Origin: Corynebacterium urinipleomorphum
Lineage (GTDB): Bacteria; Actinomycetota; Actinomycetes; Mycobacteriales; Mycobacteriaceae
Direction of reading: 5' to 3'
NCBI RefSeq assembly: GCF_900155535.1
Contig: NZ_LT706963.1
Location: 189,929 to 253,928 of the forward strand
DNA length: 64,000 nt
In this document: one piece after another, positions 53,038 to 61,818 of the stretch
Position numbering within the stretch: the first letter of the stretch is position 1
Layout of the letters: every line of letters begins with the position of its first letter
The notes under the pieces: model-generated
Told to the model about the DNA's origin: nothing
The model's input: the letters and a program-made list of their open reading frames with translations, nothing else
The model's database searches: none
Translations under genes and position numbers: made by a program

Positions 53038-53859
53038 TTATGCGGTGGTTCTGCCGGTGCCAGTGCGGCCCCGCTGCGCCAACCAGACGCCGAAGGCGGT
53101 CAGTGCGGTCACGGTGACCACGACGCCTGCGCCGATGCCGATTTCTTTTGCGCCCGGCGGGTTGAACAGGGGCTCGGGGTTTTTGAAGCTGCGTGTTTCC
53201 CAACCATGCTCCGCGGCGTGCTTTTTTAGGCCGCGTTCAGGGTTGACGGCGACGGGGTGGCCGACGAGGGAGAGCATGGGGACGTCGGTAAGCGAATCTG
53301 AGTATGCGTAACTTGCGGCGAGATCGTAGCCCCGCTTTTCGACGAGCCCCCGCATCGCCTCCGCCTTCCCCTCCCCTTTGAGGTAGCGGGTGATGGCGCC
53401 GGTGAGCGCACCGTCGACGACTTCGACTTCGGTGGCGACGATGGTGTCGATGCCGAGCTCCTCCGCGATGGGTTCCACAAGAAGCGACGCGGAAGCGGAA
53501 AGGATCACGATGTCGTGGCCTTGGCCGCGGTGCCAGTCGATGAGTTCGCGGGCCTCACGGTAGATAGCGGGCGTGACCACGATGTTCATCGTTTCTGCGA
53601 CGACTCGGCGTACGTCGCTGACCGGCCATCCCGCAACCATGTCGGCGAGGCGGTCGCGGGTTGCGTCCATCTTCGAGCTCGACTGGCCGTTGAGCATGTA
53701 CGAGGTCTTGGTGAGGAACAGCTCGAGAGCTTCGCCGCGCGTGATCATGCCGCTGTCGAGGAACCCGCGGCCGAACGCGAAGGCCGACGAGGTGGCGATG
53801 ATCGTTTTATCCAGGTCAAAGAACGCCGCCACGCGGTTGTGGGCGTCCGTGTCTGTCAT
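53038..53859 (-). CDS. HAD-IB family hydrolase with C-terminal membrane helix
   Basis: A 273-residue phosphatase-like protein: motif I FFDLDKTII, motif II LSASAS, motif IV YSDSLTDVPML; SerB/CicA-like branch. A C-terminal helix (GIGAGVVVTVTALTAFGVWL) anchors it. I chose the ATG at 53859, preceded at 7 nt by TAAGCT (leaderless); the upstream frame has no coding character. In mycobacteria a similar protein also lies next to the tad-like cluster. Confidence 0.88.
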   Translation of the reverse strand: MTDTDAHNRVAAFFDLDKTIIATSSAFAFGRGFLDSGMITRGEALELFLTKTSYMLNGQSSSKMDATRDRLADMVAGWPVSDVRRVVAETMNIVVTPAIYREARELIDWHRGQGHDIVILSASASLLVEPIAEELGIDTIVATEVEVVDGALTGAITRYLKGEGKAEAMRGLVEKRGYDLAASYAYSDSLTDVPMLSLVGHPVAVNPERGLKKHAAEHGWETRSFKNPEPLFNPPGAKEIGIGAGVVVTVTALTAFGVWLAQRGRTGTGRTTA

Positions 53860-53872
53860 GCGCAATAGCTTA

Positions 53873-54201
53873 CGCTGGCCGTCAAGTGCGCAAGATCGAA
53901 GACACATTCGACAGATGCTGTGATTTAGTCGTGGTGTCATTGTGTTCTGTTGTGGCGGTATGCCATAATTACTCGCGCACGGCCCCGATATACAGTGCGG
54001 CCGGCCCCGGCCCAATCCCCCCCTGTGGCCGGGTTACGGCGGCCCGCGCACCCCCCGATAGCGCGGGCCGCCCCCTTTTGTCTTCCGGTCGCGCCTTGGT
54101 TATCCACAGATGTTTAGTGACGTGTCCGCGAAAACCGGGGTTATCCACAGGCTCGCGTCAGCCCCCTTGAGGCAGCCGCCGCGCTGGGCGATGGTGAAGC
54201 C
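53873..54201. promoter_or_regulatory. intergenic region with two DnaA boxes
   Basis: About 330 bp between the HAD gene and the tad cluster; no gene seen. Two perfect DnaA boxes TTATCCACA lie in the same direction at 54100-54108 and 54141-54149, 41 bp apart (about four helical turns). A GlxR-like half-site TGTGATTTAG occurs at 53919. A GC-rich hairpin-forming stretch lies around 54000-54070. Confidence 0.55.
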
Positions 54202-55305
54202 ATGACCAGCGAAACTGCACCTATTCTCATCGCCGTCGGGGACGCACTCTTGCACCCGGAGGCCACACATCTCGCCGCGGCGACGGGCCGACCAATCATC
54301 GACTCGCAGGGCCCGGACGACCTCGTCCGGCATTATTCACGCGCGTTCGCCGTGCTTATCGACATCGCCCGTGCCCCCGACCTCGATCCCTTACCCCGCC
54401 GTGACGGCGTGTTCCTTCTGAGTACTGAGACCAACGGCCTTCAGGAAGTGGACGGAACTGCGGATGCCTTCGTCCTTCCCGCGCAGGCCGCGGACTTGTT
54501 GAAAGCGCTGGGCAAGCTCGCCCTCAATGCGCCTCGAAGCGCGGGTTCGTCCCGTTTCGCGTCCTCAGCGGCGAGCGTCGCCGACAGCGGAAGCAGTGGC
54601 TTCGGGAGTGTCGGCACGGTTCTGGCTTTCGTCGGGGCCGCTGGTGGCGCGGGGACTTCGACGTTGGCTGCGGCGGTCGCGCGTGCGGCATCGCCTGACG
54701 CGCATCCGGTAATTGTGGATGCCCACCGCTATTCAGGTGGCCTAGATCTGCTCTTCGGCGTGGAGGAAGAAGTGGGAGCGCGGTGGGGCGACATCGACAT
54801 CGGGGAAGGCACTGTCGACCGGACGCAACTACGGCAGGCGCTTCCACAGACAGCGGACGGGATCGCGGTGCTCACCGGAGCCCGCACCACTGTCGCGGCT
54901 GCTGCGGGCCGCCCCGGCGGTCTGTCGGCGGAGGTGGACAGGGTGACCACAGTGCTGGGCGCGGGCGGTCTCACCGTGGTGGATGCCCCGCCCAACGCAC
55001 TTCCGAATAGGTGCGACCACGCCTTCGTTGTCGTTCCAGCGGAGGTAAGGGCAGCGGCGGCAGCTGCATTGATCAGTGCGGAGTGCCGTGCCGCGAACAC
55101 CCCGGTGTCGCTCGTTCTGCGCCGCCGCGGTTGGTCGGGGTTGAGCACCGAGGAAGTCGAGCGCGTCGCTGGTGCTGATGTCGTCACCGAGGTCAAGCAC
55201 CTGCCGCGGCTGGTGAAAGAGGCGGAGGTCTCCGGGCTGCCGAAACGCCTGCCCCGCCCGCTTGCGGCGGCAGCGGAAGCAGTGCTGGAGGTGGCCAATG
55301 GATAA
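54202..55305 (+). CDS. Ssd/TadZ-like deviant Walker ATPase
   Basis: A 367-residue MinD/ParA-like protein called septum-site-determining protein (Ssd) in mycobacteria and working like TadZ in pilus localisation. The P-loop is deviant, FVGAAGGAGTSTLAA, without the usual second lysine; VIVDAHRYSGGLDLLFG and LTVVDAPPN give the following motifs. The N-terminal 120 residues resemble a receiver-like domain (LIAVGDALLHPEATHLAA). It overlaps tadA by 8 nt and opens the tad operon. Confidence 0.85.
   Translation: MTSETAPILIAVGDALLHPEATHLAAATGRPIIDSQGPDDLVRHYSRAFAVLIDIARAPDLDPLPRRDGVFLLSTETNGLQEVDGTADAFVLPAQAADLLKALGKLALNAPRSAGSSRFASSAASVADSGSSGFGSVGTVLAFVGAAGGAGTSTLAAAVARAASPDAHPVIVDAHRYSGGLDLLFGVEEEVGARWGDIDIGEGTVDRTQLRQALPQTADGIAVLTGARTTVAAAAGRPGGLSAEVDRVTTVLGAGGLTVVDAPPNALPNRCDHAFVVVPAEVRAAAAAALISAECRAANTPVSLVLRRRGWSGLSTEEVERVAGADVVTEVKHLPRLVKEAEVSGLPKRLPRPLAAAAEAVLEVANG
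54354..54363 (-). repeat. GTCGATAAGC element, copy 14
   Basis: Exact 10-mer inside the Ssd-like gene, antisense, read as L-I-D in AVLIDIARA. The upstream motif-strand tract is GTCGGGGGCACGGGCGAT. Confidence 0.85.
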
Positions 55306-56440
55306 GGCAGTGATCATGGCGAAAGTGCAGCGGCGCCTCGCCGAGGACCCAGCGCGCAGCACCCCGGCGGAGCTCGCCGCGCTGATCCGGGAGGAAGCGG
55401 TGGTGATCAGTGACCTCGACGTACTGGAGATCATGCGGGCGCTGCGCGACGAGACGGTCGGCATCGGTGCACTCGAGCAACTTCTCGCCATCGACGGGGT
55501 CACCGACATCTGCGTCAACGGGCCCGACCATATCTTCTTCGACCGCGGACGCGGACTCGAGCGTGCCTCCTTCACACTCGGCGGTGAAGCCGAGGTGAGG
55601 CGGCTCGCCACACGCTTGGCAGGCAGTTGCGGGTGCCGCCTCGACGATGCGCGCCCCTACGCTGACGGGCACCTTTCGCGTGACGACGGCACCGTTCTCC
55701 GCTTCCACGCCATCCTTTCCCCGACTGCGAACTGCGGGACCTGCATGTCTCTGCGAGTGCTGCACAACAAGACAGCCACCTTGGAGCAGATCCAAGCCTC
55801 AGGAGGGGTGGACGGGGAAAGGGCGGGAGTGCTGAAGGGGATCGTCGATAAGCGGAAAGCCTTTCTTGTTGTCGGCGGAACCGGCACGGGCAAGACGACG
55901 CTGCTGGCGGCGATGCTGGCGGAGGTCGCCCCGCACGAGCGGATTGTGGCGATCGAGGACACTGTCGAGCTCACGCCCGCGCACCCGCACGTGGTGAACC
56001 TGACATCCCGCGGCGCGAATGCGGAAGGTGCGGGTGAGATCACCATTGCCGACCTGCTGCGGCAGGCCCTGCGCATGAGGCCCGACCGGATTGTGGTGGG
56101 GGAGATTCGCGGCGCGGAAGTCGTGGACCTGCTCGCCGCGCTGAACACCGGGCACGACGGCGGCGCGGGGACTGTGCACGCGAACTCGATTGAGGAGGTC
56201 CCTGCGCGCCTCGAGGCGCTCGCAGTGCTCGGTGGATTGAACCGGGAGGCCCTGCATTCGCAGCTCGCGGCGGCTGTCGATGTCGTCGTGGTCATGCGCC
56301 GCGGCCGCGACGGGACACGCCGCGTGCAGCAGATCGGCGTGCTGGAAGGAAACCCCGTCGTGCCGCGTGTGGTTTGGGATGCCGATGCGGGCCCGGCCGA
56401 CGGCTACGACGCGTTGCTGGATGAACTGGGGGTCCCATGA
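55298..56440 (+). CDS. tadA: TadA/CpaF pilus assembly ATPase
   Basis: A 380-residue secretion ATPase: N-terminal domain with ITDICVNGPDHIFFDRGRGL, Walker A VVGGTGTGKTTLLAAML, Asp box IVAIEDTVELT, Walker B RIVVGEIRGAEVVDLL and His box GTVHANSIEEVPARLEAL. It powers assembly of the Flp pilus. The ATG at 55298 overlaps the Ssd stop and is preferred to 55262. Its end overlaps tadB. Confidence 0.94.
   Translation: MDKAVIMAKVQRRLAEDPARSTPAELAALIREEAVVISDLDVLEIMRALRDETVGIGALEQLLAIDGVTDICVNGPDHIFFDRGRGLERASFTLGGEAEVRRLATRLAGSCGCRLDDARPYADGHLSRDDGTVLRFHAILSPTANCGTCMSLRVLHNKTATLEQIQASGGVDGERAGVLKGIVDKRKAFLVVGGTGTGKTTLLAAMLAEVAPHERIVAIEDTVELTPAHPHVVNLTSRGANAEGAGEITIADLLRQALRMRPDRIVVGEIRGAEVVDLLAALNTGHDGGAGTVHANSIEEVPARLEALAVLGGLNREALHSQLAAAVDVVVVMRRGRDGTRRVQQIGVLEGNPVVPRVVWDADAGPADGYDALLDELGVP
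55844..55853 (+). repeat. GTCGATAAGC element, copy 15
   Basis: Exact 10-mer inside tadA, sense, read as V-D-K-R just before Walker A. Upstream GGGCGGGAGTGCTGAAGGGG. It encodes residues (GIVDKRKAF) at a position where relatives vary. Confidence 0.87.
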
Positions 56441-57213
56441 TGGCGCTTGTTCCCCTCTTCGCTGCCGCGGCTCTCGCCGTTCCTCCGGCGCACCCTGCCC
56501 GGCGTGTGGGCGTGGCGGGCGAGCCCTTCAACCTCGCCGTGCTGCTCCCCGTCGTGTCTGCGGCCGCGGTGCCGTTCGTGCTGGCCACGGACCGTCTCTT
56601 CGTCGTGCTCGCCGCGTGTGCTGCCGGTGCGACAGCGGTGCACACGGTCGTGCGCTCGCGCCGGGCTAAAACGGCGACCGCGCGGCTGGAATCGACTGCC
56701 ACGTACCTCGGCCACCTCGTCGCCGCCTTGCGCGCCGGGTCCACCGTCGCTGACGCGTGCGCCCGTGCCGTGGACAAGCTCCCCGACGATGCTCCCGCCG
56801 ACCTCGTCCGCGAACTCGAACGCACCGCCGCCCACGCCCGCCGCGGCGGAAACGGGGCCGCCGTTCTGGCGGACTCGCCTTTCGACGAACTCCGCTCCGT
56901 CGCCTCCCTCTGGCTCCTATCCTCCCGCCTCGGCATTCCCATGGCAGACCTGCTGGACAGCGCCCGGTCGCGCATCGACAACGACCTGCGCCACCGTCAA
57001 GCCACCACCGCCGCGCTCGCCGGCCCGCGCGCCACCGCCGTTATTCTGTCTGTTCTTCCTCTCGCCGGAATTCTCATGGGGCAGGCAATGGGAGCGCGCC
57101 TCTTGGCGCTGCTCACCGGCGGCGGACTGGGAAGCCTCCTGCTGTTCGGCGGGACGCTGCTGGTGTGCGCAGGGTTCTACACCTCTCAACTCATCATCGG
57201 GAGGGCCGCCTAA
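56437..57213 (+). CDS. tadB: TadB-like pilus assembly membrane protein
   Basis: A 258-residue protein with two N-terminal helices, a cytosolic T2SSF domain (YLGHLVAALRAGSTVADACA; LLSSRLGIPMADLLDSAR) and two C-terminal helices (VILSVLPLAGILMGQAMGA; LLLFGGTLLVCAGFYTS). It forms the inner-membrane platform with TadC. Overlaps tadA by 4 nt and tadC by 1 nt. Confidence 0.9.
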   Translation: MMALVPLFAAAALAVPPAHPARRVGVAGEPFNLAVLLPVVSAAAVPFVLATDRLFVVLAACAAGATAVHTVVRSRRAKTATARLESTATYLGHLVAALRAGSTVADACARAVDKLPDDAPADLVRELERTAAHARRGGNGAAVLADSPFDELRSVASLWLLSSRLGIPMADLLDSARSRIDNDLRHRQATTAALAGPRATAVILSVLPLAGILMGQAMGARLLALLTGGGLGSLLLFGGTLLVCAGFYTSQLIIGRAA

Positions 57214-57812
57214 TGCTCACTCTTCCCGTCGCACTGTTCCTCGGCGCCGCACTGGCACTGCCCGTCGCGCCGCCGCGCACCCGCCTGACCCCGGAGCCAG
57301 CCACACGTGAATCCACCTCGAAGACCCCGCGCGACGGCCCGCCCGACCGGCACCGGATCGCCAGCGACATCGAACTGTTCGCCGCGTGCTTCCGCGCTGG
57401 GTTGCCTGTTTCCGCCGCCGCGGGGGCGGTGGCCGACAGCTACGCCTTGAGCACCGGCGAAGGGGAGGTGCTGCCGCCGCTCGCCCAGAAATGGCGGCGT
57501 GTGGTGGCCTTTCACGAACTCGGGGTCGAGCCGGAGCGGGCCTGGTCCGCGATGGACGGGGTCCCCGGGTGCGAGGAACTCGCCTCGCTCGTCGCCCTGT
57601 CGCACGCGTCCGGTTCAGCTGTCGCCGAGGGGTGCGACCGCATCGTGGCCAAGCTCCGCGAAGACGCCGCCGACGATGCGACCGCCGCCGCCGAACGCGC
57701 AGGGGTCCTGATCAGTATTCCGCTCGCCGCATTCTTTCTCCCGGCCTTCTTCGTCCTCGGGCTCGCACCCGTGGTCATCGGCTTGGGATCGGAGATGTTC
57801 GGCGGGCAGTAA
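57213..57812 (+). CDS. tadC: TadC-like pilus assembly membrane protein
   Basis: A 199-residue T2SSF protein, shorter than classical TadC. One N-terminal helix, the domain IELFAACFRAGLPVSAAAGA with ELASLVALSHASGSAVAEGC, and a C-terminal helix pair (ISIPLAAFFLPAFFVLGLAP). Start ATG shares its A with the tadB stop TAA. Confidence 0.88.
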   Translation: MLTLPVALFLGAALALPVAPPRTRLTPEPATRESTSKTPRDGPPDRHRIASDIELFAACFRAGLPVSAAAGAVADSYALSTGEGEVLPPLAQKWRRVVAFHELGVEPERAWSAMDGVPGCEELASLVALSHASGSAVAEGCDRIVAKLREDAADDATAAAERAGVLISIPLAAFFLPAFFVLGLAPVVIGLGSEMFGGQ

Positions 57813-57906
57813 GGGGGGAACACACAGCAATGACCAGCTACTAGACCTTCACCACCTTCACCCACAACCGACTCTCAACCGCACCAGAAAACTAAGGAGA
57901 ACAATC

Positions 57907-58152
57907 ATGACCGCAGCAATCAATACACCGATCAATTCCGTGAACGAATTTCTCACCCGTGTCTACATCGAAGCCGCCGCGCGAGCGGCCGCTCTGCGCA
58001 GGGATGACGGCATGTCGACGATCGAATACGCAATGGGGAGTCTCGCCGCCGCAGCACTCGCCGCGGTGCTCTACATGGTGATCAACGGCAACGGCGTTGT
58101 GGACGCGATCGAGGGAATCATCACCGACGCGCTGTCTAACCGCCCAGCGTAA
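57907..58152 (+). CDS. flp: Flp-type pilin (DUF4244)
   Basis: An 81-residue pilin precursor. The prepilin site is RDDGMSTIEYAMG: cleavage after Gly, Glu at +5, then a hydrophobic stretch (SLAAAALAAVLYMVIN) and a short tail. The leader of about 35 residues is long for Flp but normal for the actinobacterial DUF4244 form. It has its own strong ribosome site AAGGAGA and a 94-bp spacer from tadC, so it may be expressed more strongly. No prepilin peptidase is in this window. Confidence 0.88.
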   Translation: MTAAINTPINSVNEFLTRVYIEAAARAAALRRDDGMSTIEYAMGSLAAAALAAVLYMVINGNGVVDAIEGIITDALSNRPA

Positions 58153-58161
58153 AGGTCCAGC

Positions 58162-58476
58162 ATGTCACGGCGCATTCCGCTTATCGACGACCACGGTTCC
58201 GTCACCATCGAAGCCGCCCTCTCCCTGTCCGTCCTGGTCACAGTGGCGGCGGCGATTGTGGCGGGGATTGCCACCCTGGGGTCCTACATCGCCGCGGTGG
58301 ACATCGCCGGCGCTGCAGCCCGGTCGCACGCGATCGGGGTGCCGTACGAACCACCCCGCGACGGTGTGACCGTGACCGTCACTGAGCAGGCCGGAGTCGT
58401 GCGGGTGACCGCGAAGGTGCCAGCTCCGGTCCGCTCGATGAGCGCCTCCGCGGCATTCCCGGTGGAGGCGCCGTGA
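58162..58476 (+). CDS. tadE: TadE-like pseudopilin
   Basis: A 104-residue protein with the TadE pattern: short basic leader, DDHGSVTIEAALSLSVLV with Glu at +5 after the glycine, one helix (about 18-45), then a beta-rich domain. It would be processed like Flp and help pilus assembly. The stop overlaps the GTG of the next gene. Confidence 0.85.
   Translation: MSRRIPLIDDHGSVTIEAALSLSVLVTVAAAIVAGIATLGSYIAAVDIAGAAARSHAIGVPYEPPRDGVTVTVTEQAGVVRVTAKVPAPVRSMSASAAFPVEAP
58179..58188 (-). repeat. GTCGATAAGC element, copy 16
   Basis: Exact 10-mer at the very start of tadE, antisense, read as L-I-D in RIPLIDDHGS. This copy has the weakest G-rich flank (GGAACCGTGGTC). Confidence 0.82.
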
Positions 58477-58910
58477 CGCCGGCTATCTTCTCCGTTCTGC
58501 CGCCGGAGGCTGCCGGGCCAGCCTGGCTTCCTCTTCCCGCGAGGTCTTTCCAGCGTGCCCTTCCGGCCCTTCCGGCGTGGCCCGCCCGGCCTGACCCATT
58601 CCGCGACGACCGCGGTTACGCCACCGTTTTGTCTGCCGGCATTATCGCCGCGGTGGTGGCGTTAGCTCTGGTAGTCGCGGCAGTGGTGGGCAGGTTAGCA
58701 GACTCTCACCGAGCCCAGGTCGCCGCTGACTTAGCGGCGGTCGCCGGGGCGACCGCACTGCACACAGGCGGGGACGCATGCACCGCTGCTCACGAGACTG
58801 CGCAGCTCAACCGGGCAGAAGTCGCCGACTGCCGGATCACGGGCAGTGATGTCACTGTCATTGCGACCGCTGGACGCGGGGAGGCAGCAGCGAAGGCGGG
58901 ACCGATTTAG
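58473..58910 (+). CDS. TadE/TadG-like secretion-neighbourhood protein (Rv3654c type)
   Basis: A 145-residue protein: Pro-rich N-terminus, then DDRGYATVLSAGIIAAVVAL, a pseudopilin-like processing site and helix, and a small domain with two cysteines (GGDACTAAHE; VADCRITGSD). It corresponds to the Rv3654c-type protein that closes the tad-like cluster in mycobacteria. GTG start in overlap with tadE. Confidence 0.82.
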   Translation: MTPAIFSVLPPEAAGPAWLPLPARSFQRALPALPAWPARPDPFRDDRGYATVLSAGIIAAVVALALVVAAVVGRLADSHRAQVAADLAAVAGATALHTGGDACTAAHETAQLNRAEVADCRITGSDVTVIATAGRGEAAAKAGPI

Positions 58911-58998
58911 AACACCAGTTCATGCCCATCCAGGGTGTCGGTGGGCGAAGCGCAGGAAAGACGCGCAATCGCCCAAAGAAAGACGCGCAACCGCGCCG

Positions 58999-61365
58999 TC
59001 ACACAGCCATGTCGGCGGTCATCGCGCTCAGGGCCCCCAACAGCTTCAGTGCACCTGCTTTGTCCAGGGGCTGGTTGCCGTTGCCGCACTTCGGGGACTG
59101 AACGCAGGAGGGGCAGCCGGCTGCGCAACCGCAGGACTTCACGGCCTCGTAAGTGGCGGAGATCCACTGGTGGAAGCGGGCGTAGCCTTCGTCGGCGAAG
59201 CCGGCGCCGCCGGGGTGGCCGTCGTAGACGAACACGGTGGGCAGCATGGTGTCGGAGTGCAGGGCGGTGGACACGCCGCCGATGTCCCATCGGTCGCAGG
59301 TGGCTAAAAGGGGGAGGATGCCGATCGCGGCGTGCTCGGCGGCGTGCAGGGTGCCGGGGATGTCGCCGGCGGCGATCCCCATTTTCTCCAGGGCGAGCGG
59401 GTCGATGGTGTAGGCCACAGCCCGGGTGAGCAGCTTTTGCTCGGGGAGGTCGAGGGGGATGTGTTCGGAGGTGGTGCCGTCGGCAAGCTTGACTACGTAG
59501 CCGGTGACGCGGTCGGTGACTTCGACGTCGACGCTGGCCACCCACAGCCCCGGCGAGGGGTTGCTCCGCGCATGAGCGTCGCCGATGACACGGATGTCGG
59601 TCGTGGAGCGCGCCATTGTGCTGTAGTCGGGCACTTCGGGGTGGGCGAGCGCGACGTAGTTGTCCAGGTCGAGTTCGTCGATGATGAAGTATTCGCCCTG
59701 GTGGATGTATACGGCGCCGTCGTGAACCTGCGAGGCGGCGCGCGCGGAGTCGACGGTGCCCAGCAGCCGTCCGTCGGTGGCGTCGACGATCATGACCTCC
59801 TCGCCGGCCCCGCCGCGCAACGACACAGAGCTGTGCGCGGTTTCCGGCGTGATGTCGCCTGTGAGCTGGGGGACCGCGAACCACCCGCGCGCACGCTTGC
59901 GCAGGAGCCCTTCGGCTTCAAGCTTATCGACGACACCCCGCGCCCCCATCCCCTCCACCTCCGCCTCGGTGAGCGGTTTTTCCACTGCGGCGCAATAGAT
60001 GTGCCCGCGGAGAATGAACGGGTTCGACGGGTTGAACACGCTATTTTCCACCGGCTTGTCCAGCAGGGCTTCGGGGTGGTGGACGAGGTAGGTGTCCATG
60101 GGCTCGTCGCGTGCGACCATGACCACCAGGGACGACTGCCCGCGGCGCCCCGCGCGGCCGGCTTGCTGCCGGAAGGACGCCACGGTGCCGGGGAAGCCCG
60201 CCATGACCACGGCATCGAGTCCGCCGACGTCGATGCCTAGCTCAAGGGCGTTCGTGGTGGCCATGCCAAGTAAGTCGCCGTTGTCCAGGGCGCGTTCGAG
60301 AGCCCGGCGGTCCTCAGCGAGGTAACCGGCGCGGTAGGAGGCGATGCGGCGGGCGAAATCGGCGCGGCCGGCTGCGACAAGGTCTTCGGCGGCGCGCATG
60401 GCCACGGTCTCGCTCGCCCGGCGCGACCGCACGAAGGTGAGTGTGCGTGCGCCCGCGGCGACGAGGTCCGCCATCATGGCTCCCGCCTCGGTGGTGGCGG
60501 CGCGGCGGACGGGGGCACCGTTCTCGCCCTCAGCACCTTCGATGAATCCGGGTTCCCACAGCGCGTAGGTGCGTTCGCCGGTGGGTGCACCATCCTCGGT
60601 CACGGCGGCGACGTCGCGGCCGCACAAACGCTCGGCGTGCGCGGCCGGATCCGCGGCTGTCGCCGAGGCGAAGATGAAGGTCGGTGACGCACCGTAGGCG
60701 CGGGCGATCCGGTCCAGACGCCGCAGCACCAGCGCCACGTTCGCCCCGAACACGCCGCGGTAGGTGTGGCATTCGTCGACCACGACATATTTCAGGTGGC
60801 GCAAGAACCGCGCCCACCGCACGTGCGAGGACAGGATGCCCGCGTGCAGCATGTCCGGGTTGGTGAAGGCGAAGCGGGTGGTCTCCCGGATCGTCGCCCG
60901 TGCTTCGGTGGGGGTGTCTCCGTCGTAGGGGGCGGGGTTCACGCCTTTGGGGCCGGTCAGCAGCGGGTGCCCTTTGATGAGGGAGCTCACAGCCAGCAGC
61001 TGGTCCGAACCCAACGCCTTTGTCGGGGTGATGTACACCGCGCAGGCGGTGGGGTCGGTGGCCAAGGTGCTCAGGACCGGCAGCTGGTAGCCGAGTGACT
61101 TGCCGGACGACGTGCCTGTGGCCACGACGACATCTCGTCCGGACCACGCTAGGTCAGCGCATTCGCGCTGGTGGATGAACAGGCGGGGGATGCCGGCGTC
61201 GATGAGCCTCTCCCGCAGGTCGGCGTCCACCCACTCGGGCCATTCGGCTGTTCGTGAGGGGCGGGCGGGCACCGTGCGCACGTGGGTGAGGGTGCCGGAG
61301 GGGAGGGCGCGGGTGAGGCCGTCGATAAGCTCGCCAGCGAAGCCGGGGGTTCCTCCGTGCGCCAT
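58999..61365 (-). CDS. DEAD/DEAH-box helicase (DECH type) with C-terminal DUF1998 zinc module
   Basis: A 788-residue helicase of the family encoded beside actinobacterial tad clusters. Motif I ATGTSSGKSLGYQLP, Ia VYITPTKALGSDQ, II VVVDECHTYRG, III ASATAA, helicase C domain with TTNALELGIDVGGLDAVVMA and QQAGRAGRRGQ. The C-terminal zinc cluster is CGCAAGCPSCVQSPKCGNGN. Members act in DNA repair (MrfA/Hrq-like). Convergent with the tad operon. Confidence 0.92.
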   Translation of the reverse strand: MAHGGTPGFAGELIDGLTRALPSGTLTHVRTVPARPSRTAEWPEWVDADLRERLIDAGIPRLFIHQRECADLAWSGRDVVVATGTSSGKSLGYQLPVLSTLATDPTACAVYITPTKALGSDQLLAVSSLIKGHPLLTGPKGVNPAPYDGDTPTEARATIRETTRFAFTNPDMLHAGILSSHVRWARFLRHLKYVVVDECHTYRGVFGANVALVLRRLDRIARAYGASPTFIFASATAADPAAHAERLCGRDVAAVTEDGAPTGERTYALWEPGFIEGAEGENGAPVRRAATTEAGAMMADLVAAGARTLTFVRSRRASETVAMRAAEDLVAAGRADFARRIASYRAGYLAEDRRALERALDNGDLLGMATTNALELGIDVGGLDAVVMAGFPGTVASFRQQAGRAGRRGQSSLVVMVARDEPMDTYLVHHPEALLDKPVENSVFNPSNPFILRGHIYCAAVEKPLTEAEVEGMGARGVVDKLEAEGLLRKRARGWFAVPQLTGDITPETAHSSVSLRGGAGEEVMIVDATDGRLLGTVDSARAASQVHDGAVYIHQGEYFIIDELDLDNYVALAHPEVPDYSTMARSTTDIRVIGDAHARSNPSPGLWVASVDVEVTDRVTGYVVKLADGTTSEHIPLDLPEQKLLTRAVAYTIDPLALEKMGIAAGDIPGTLHAAEHAAIGILPLLATCDRWDIGGVSTALHSDTMLPTVFVYDGHPGGAGFADEGYARFHQWISATYEAVKSCGCAAGCPSCVQSPKCGNGNQPLDKAGALKLLGALSAMTADMAV
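59922..59931 (-). repeat. GTCGATAAGC element, copy 17
   Basis: Exact 10-mer inside the helicase gene, sense to it, read as V-D-K in GVVDKLEAEG. The upstream tract is GGTGGAGGGGATGGGGGCG. Confidence 0.87.
61321..61330 (+). repeat. GTCGATAAGC element, copy 18
   Basis: Exact 10-mer near the start of the helicase gene, antisense, read as L-I-D in GELIDGLTRA. Upstream GGAGGGGAGGGCGCGGGTGA. Confidence 0.87.
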
Positions 61366-61532
61366 GCGATCTCCTTCCCGCGGAATCCAGGTCCGACGTA
61401 AAAGGATAAATCATGGCAAGATAATCAGTGGTCGCAGATTTTGTGTGCGCCTTTCACGGGGTGCTCGCGAGTTTTGCCAGCACGACCGGAAAGACCGGCA
61501 CCCGCCGGAAAATACGAAAGGTTTTAATCGCA

Positions 61533-61736
61533 ATGGCTACTGGAACAGTGAAGTGGTTCAACGCCGAGAAGGGCTTCGGCTTCATCGCCCCGGACGACGG
61601 CTCCGCCGACGTTTTCGTCCACTACTCGGAGATTCAGGGCAGCGGCTTCCGCACCCTCGAGGAGAATCAGCAGGTTGAATTCGAGATCGGTGAAGGCAGC
61701 AAGGGCCCGCAGGCGCAGCAGGTCCGCGCACTCTAA
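61533..61736 (+). CDS. cold-shock domain protein
   Basis: A 67-residue CspA-like RNA chaperone: [17 protein letters not shown] contains RNP-1, VFVHYSEI contains RNP-2. ATG at 61533, with GAAAGG upstream. The spacer to the divergent helicase gene (about 165 bp) leaves a long untranslated leader, typical for cold-shock genes, though no specific fold is evident. A terminator follows directly. Confidence 0.94.
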   Translation: MATGTVKWFNAEKGFGFIAPDDGSADVFVHYSEIQGSGFRTLEENQQVEFEIGEGSKGPQAQQVRAL

Positions 61737-61750
61737 TTCCTAAACGCACT

Positions 61751-61787
61751 GAACCCCGGTTTCTCCGACGTGGAGGAGCCGGGGTTC
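61751..61787 (+). terminator. terminator after the cold-shock gene
   Basis: GAACCCCGG pairs with CCGGGGTTC, with an inner CTCC/GGAG pairing; a weak T tail (TCTCAATT) follows. It may also serve the convergent dedA gene. Confidence 0.7.
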
Positions 61788-61818
61788 TCAATTGGCAGAA
61801 GCGCCGCGCGAGATCCCT

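Noticed and set aside
53919-53934. GlxR (cAMP-regulator) site before the tad cluster
   Set aside because: Only one half of the palindrome (TGTGA) is present; the other arm does not match. The same holds for TGTGACAT upstream of glxR.
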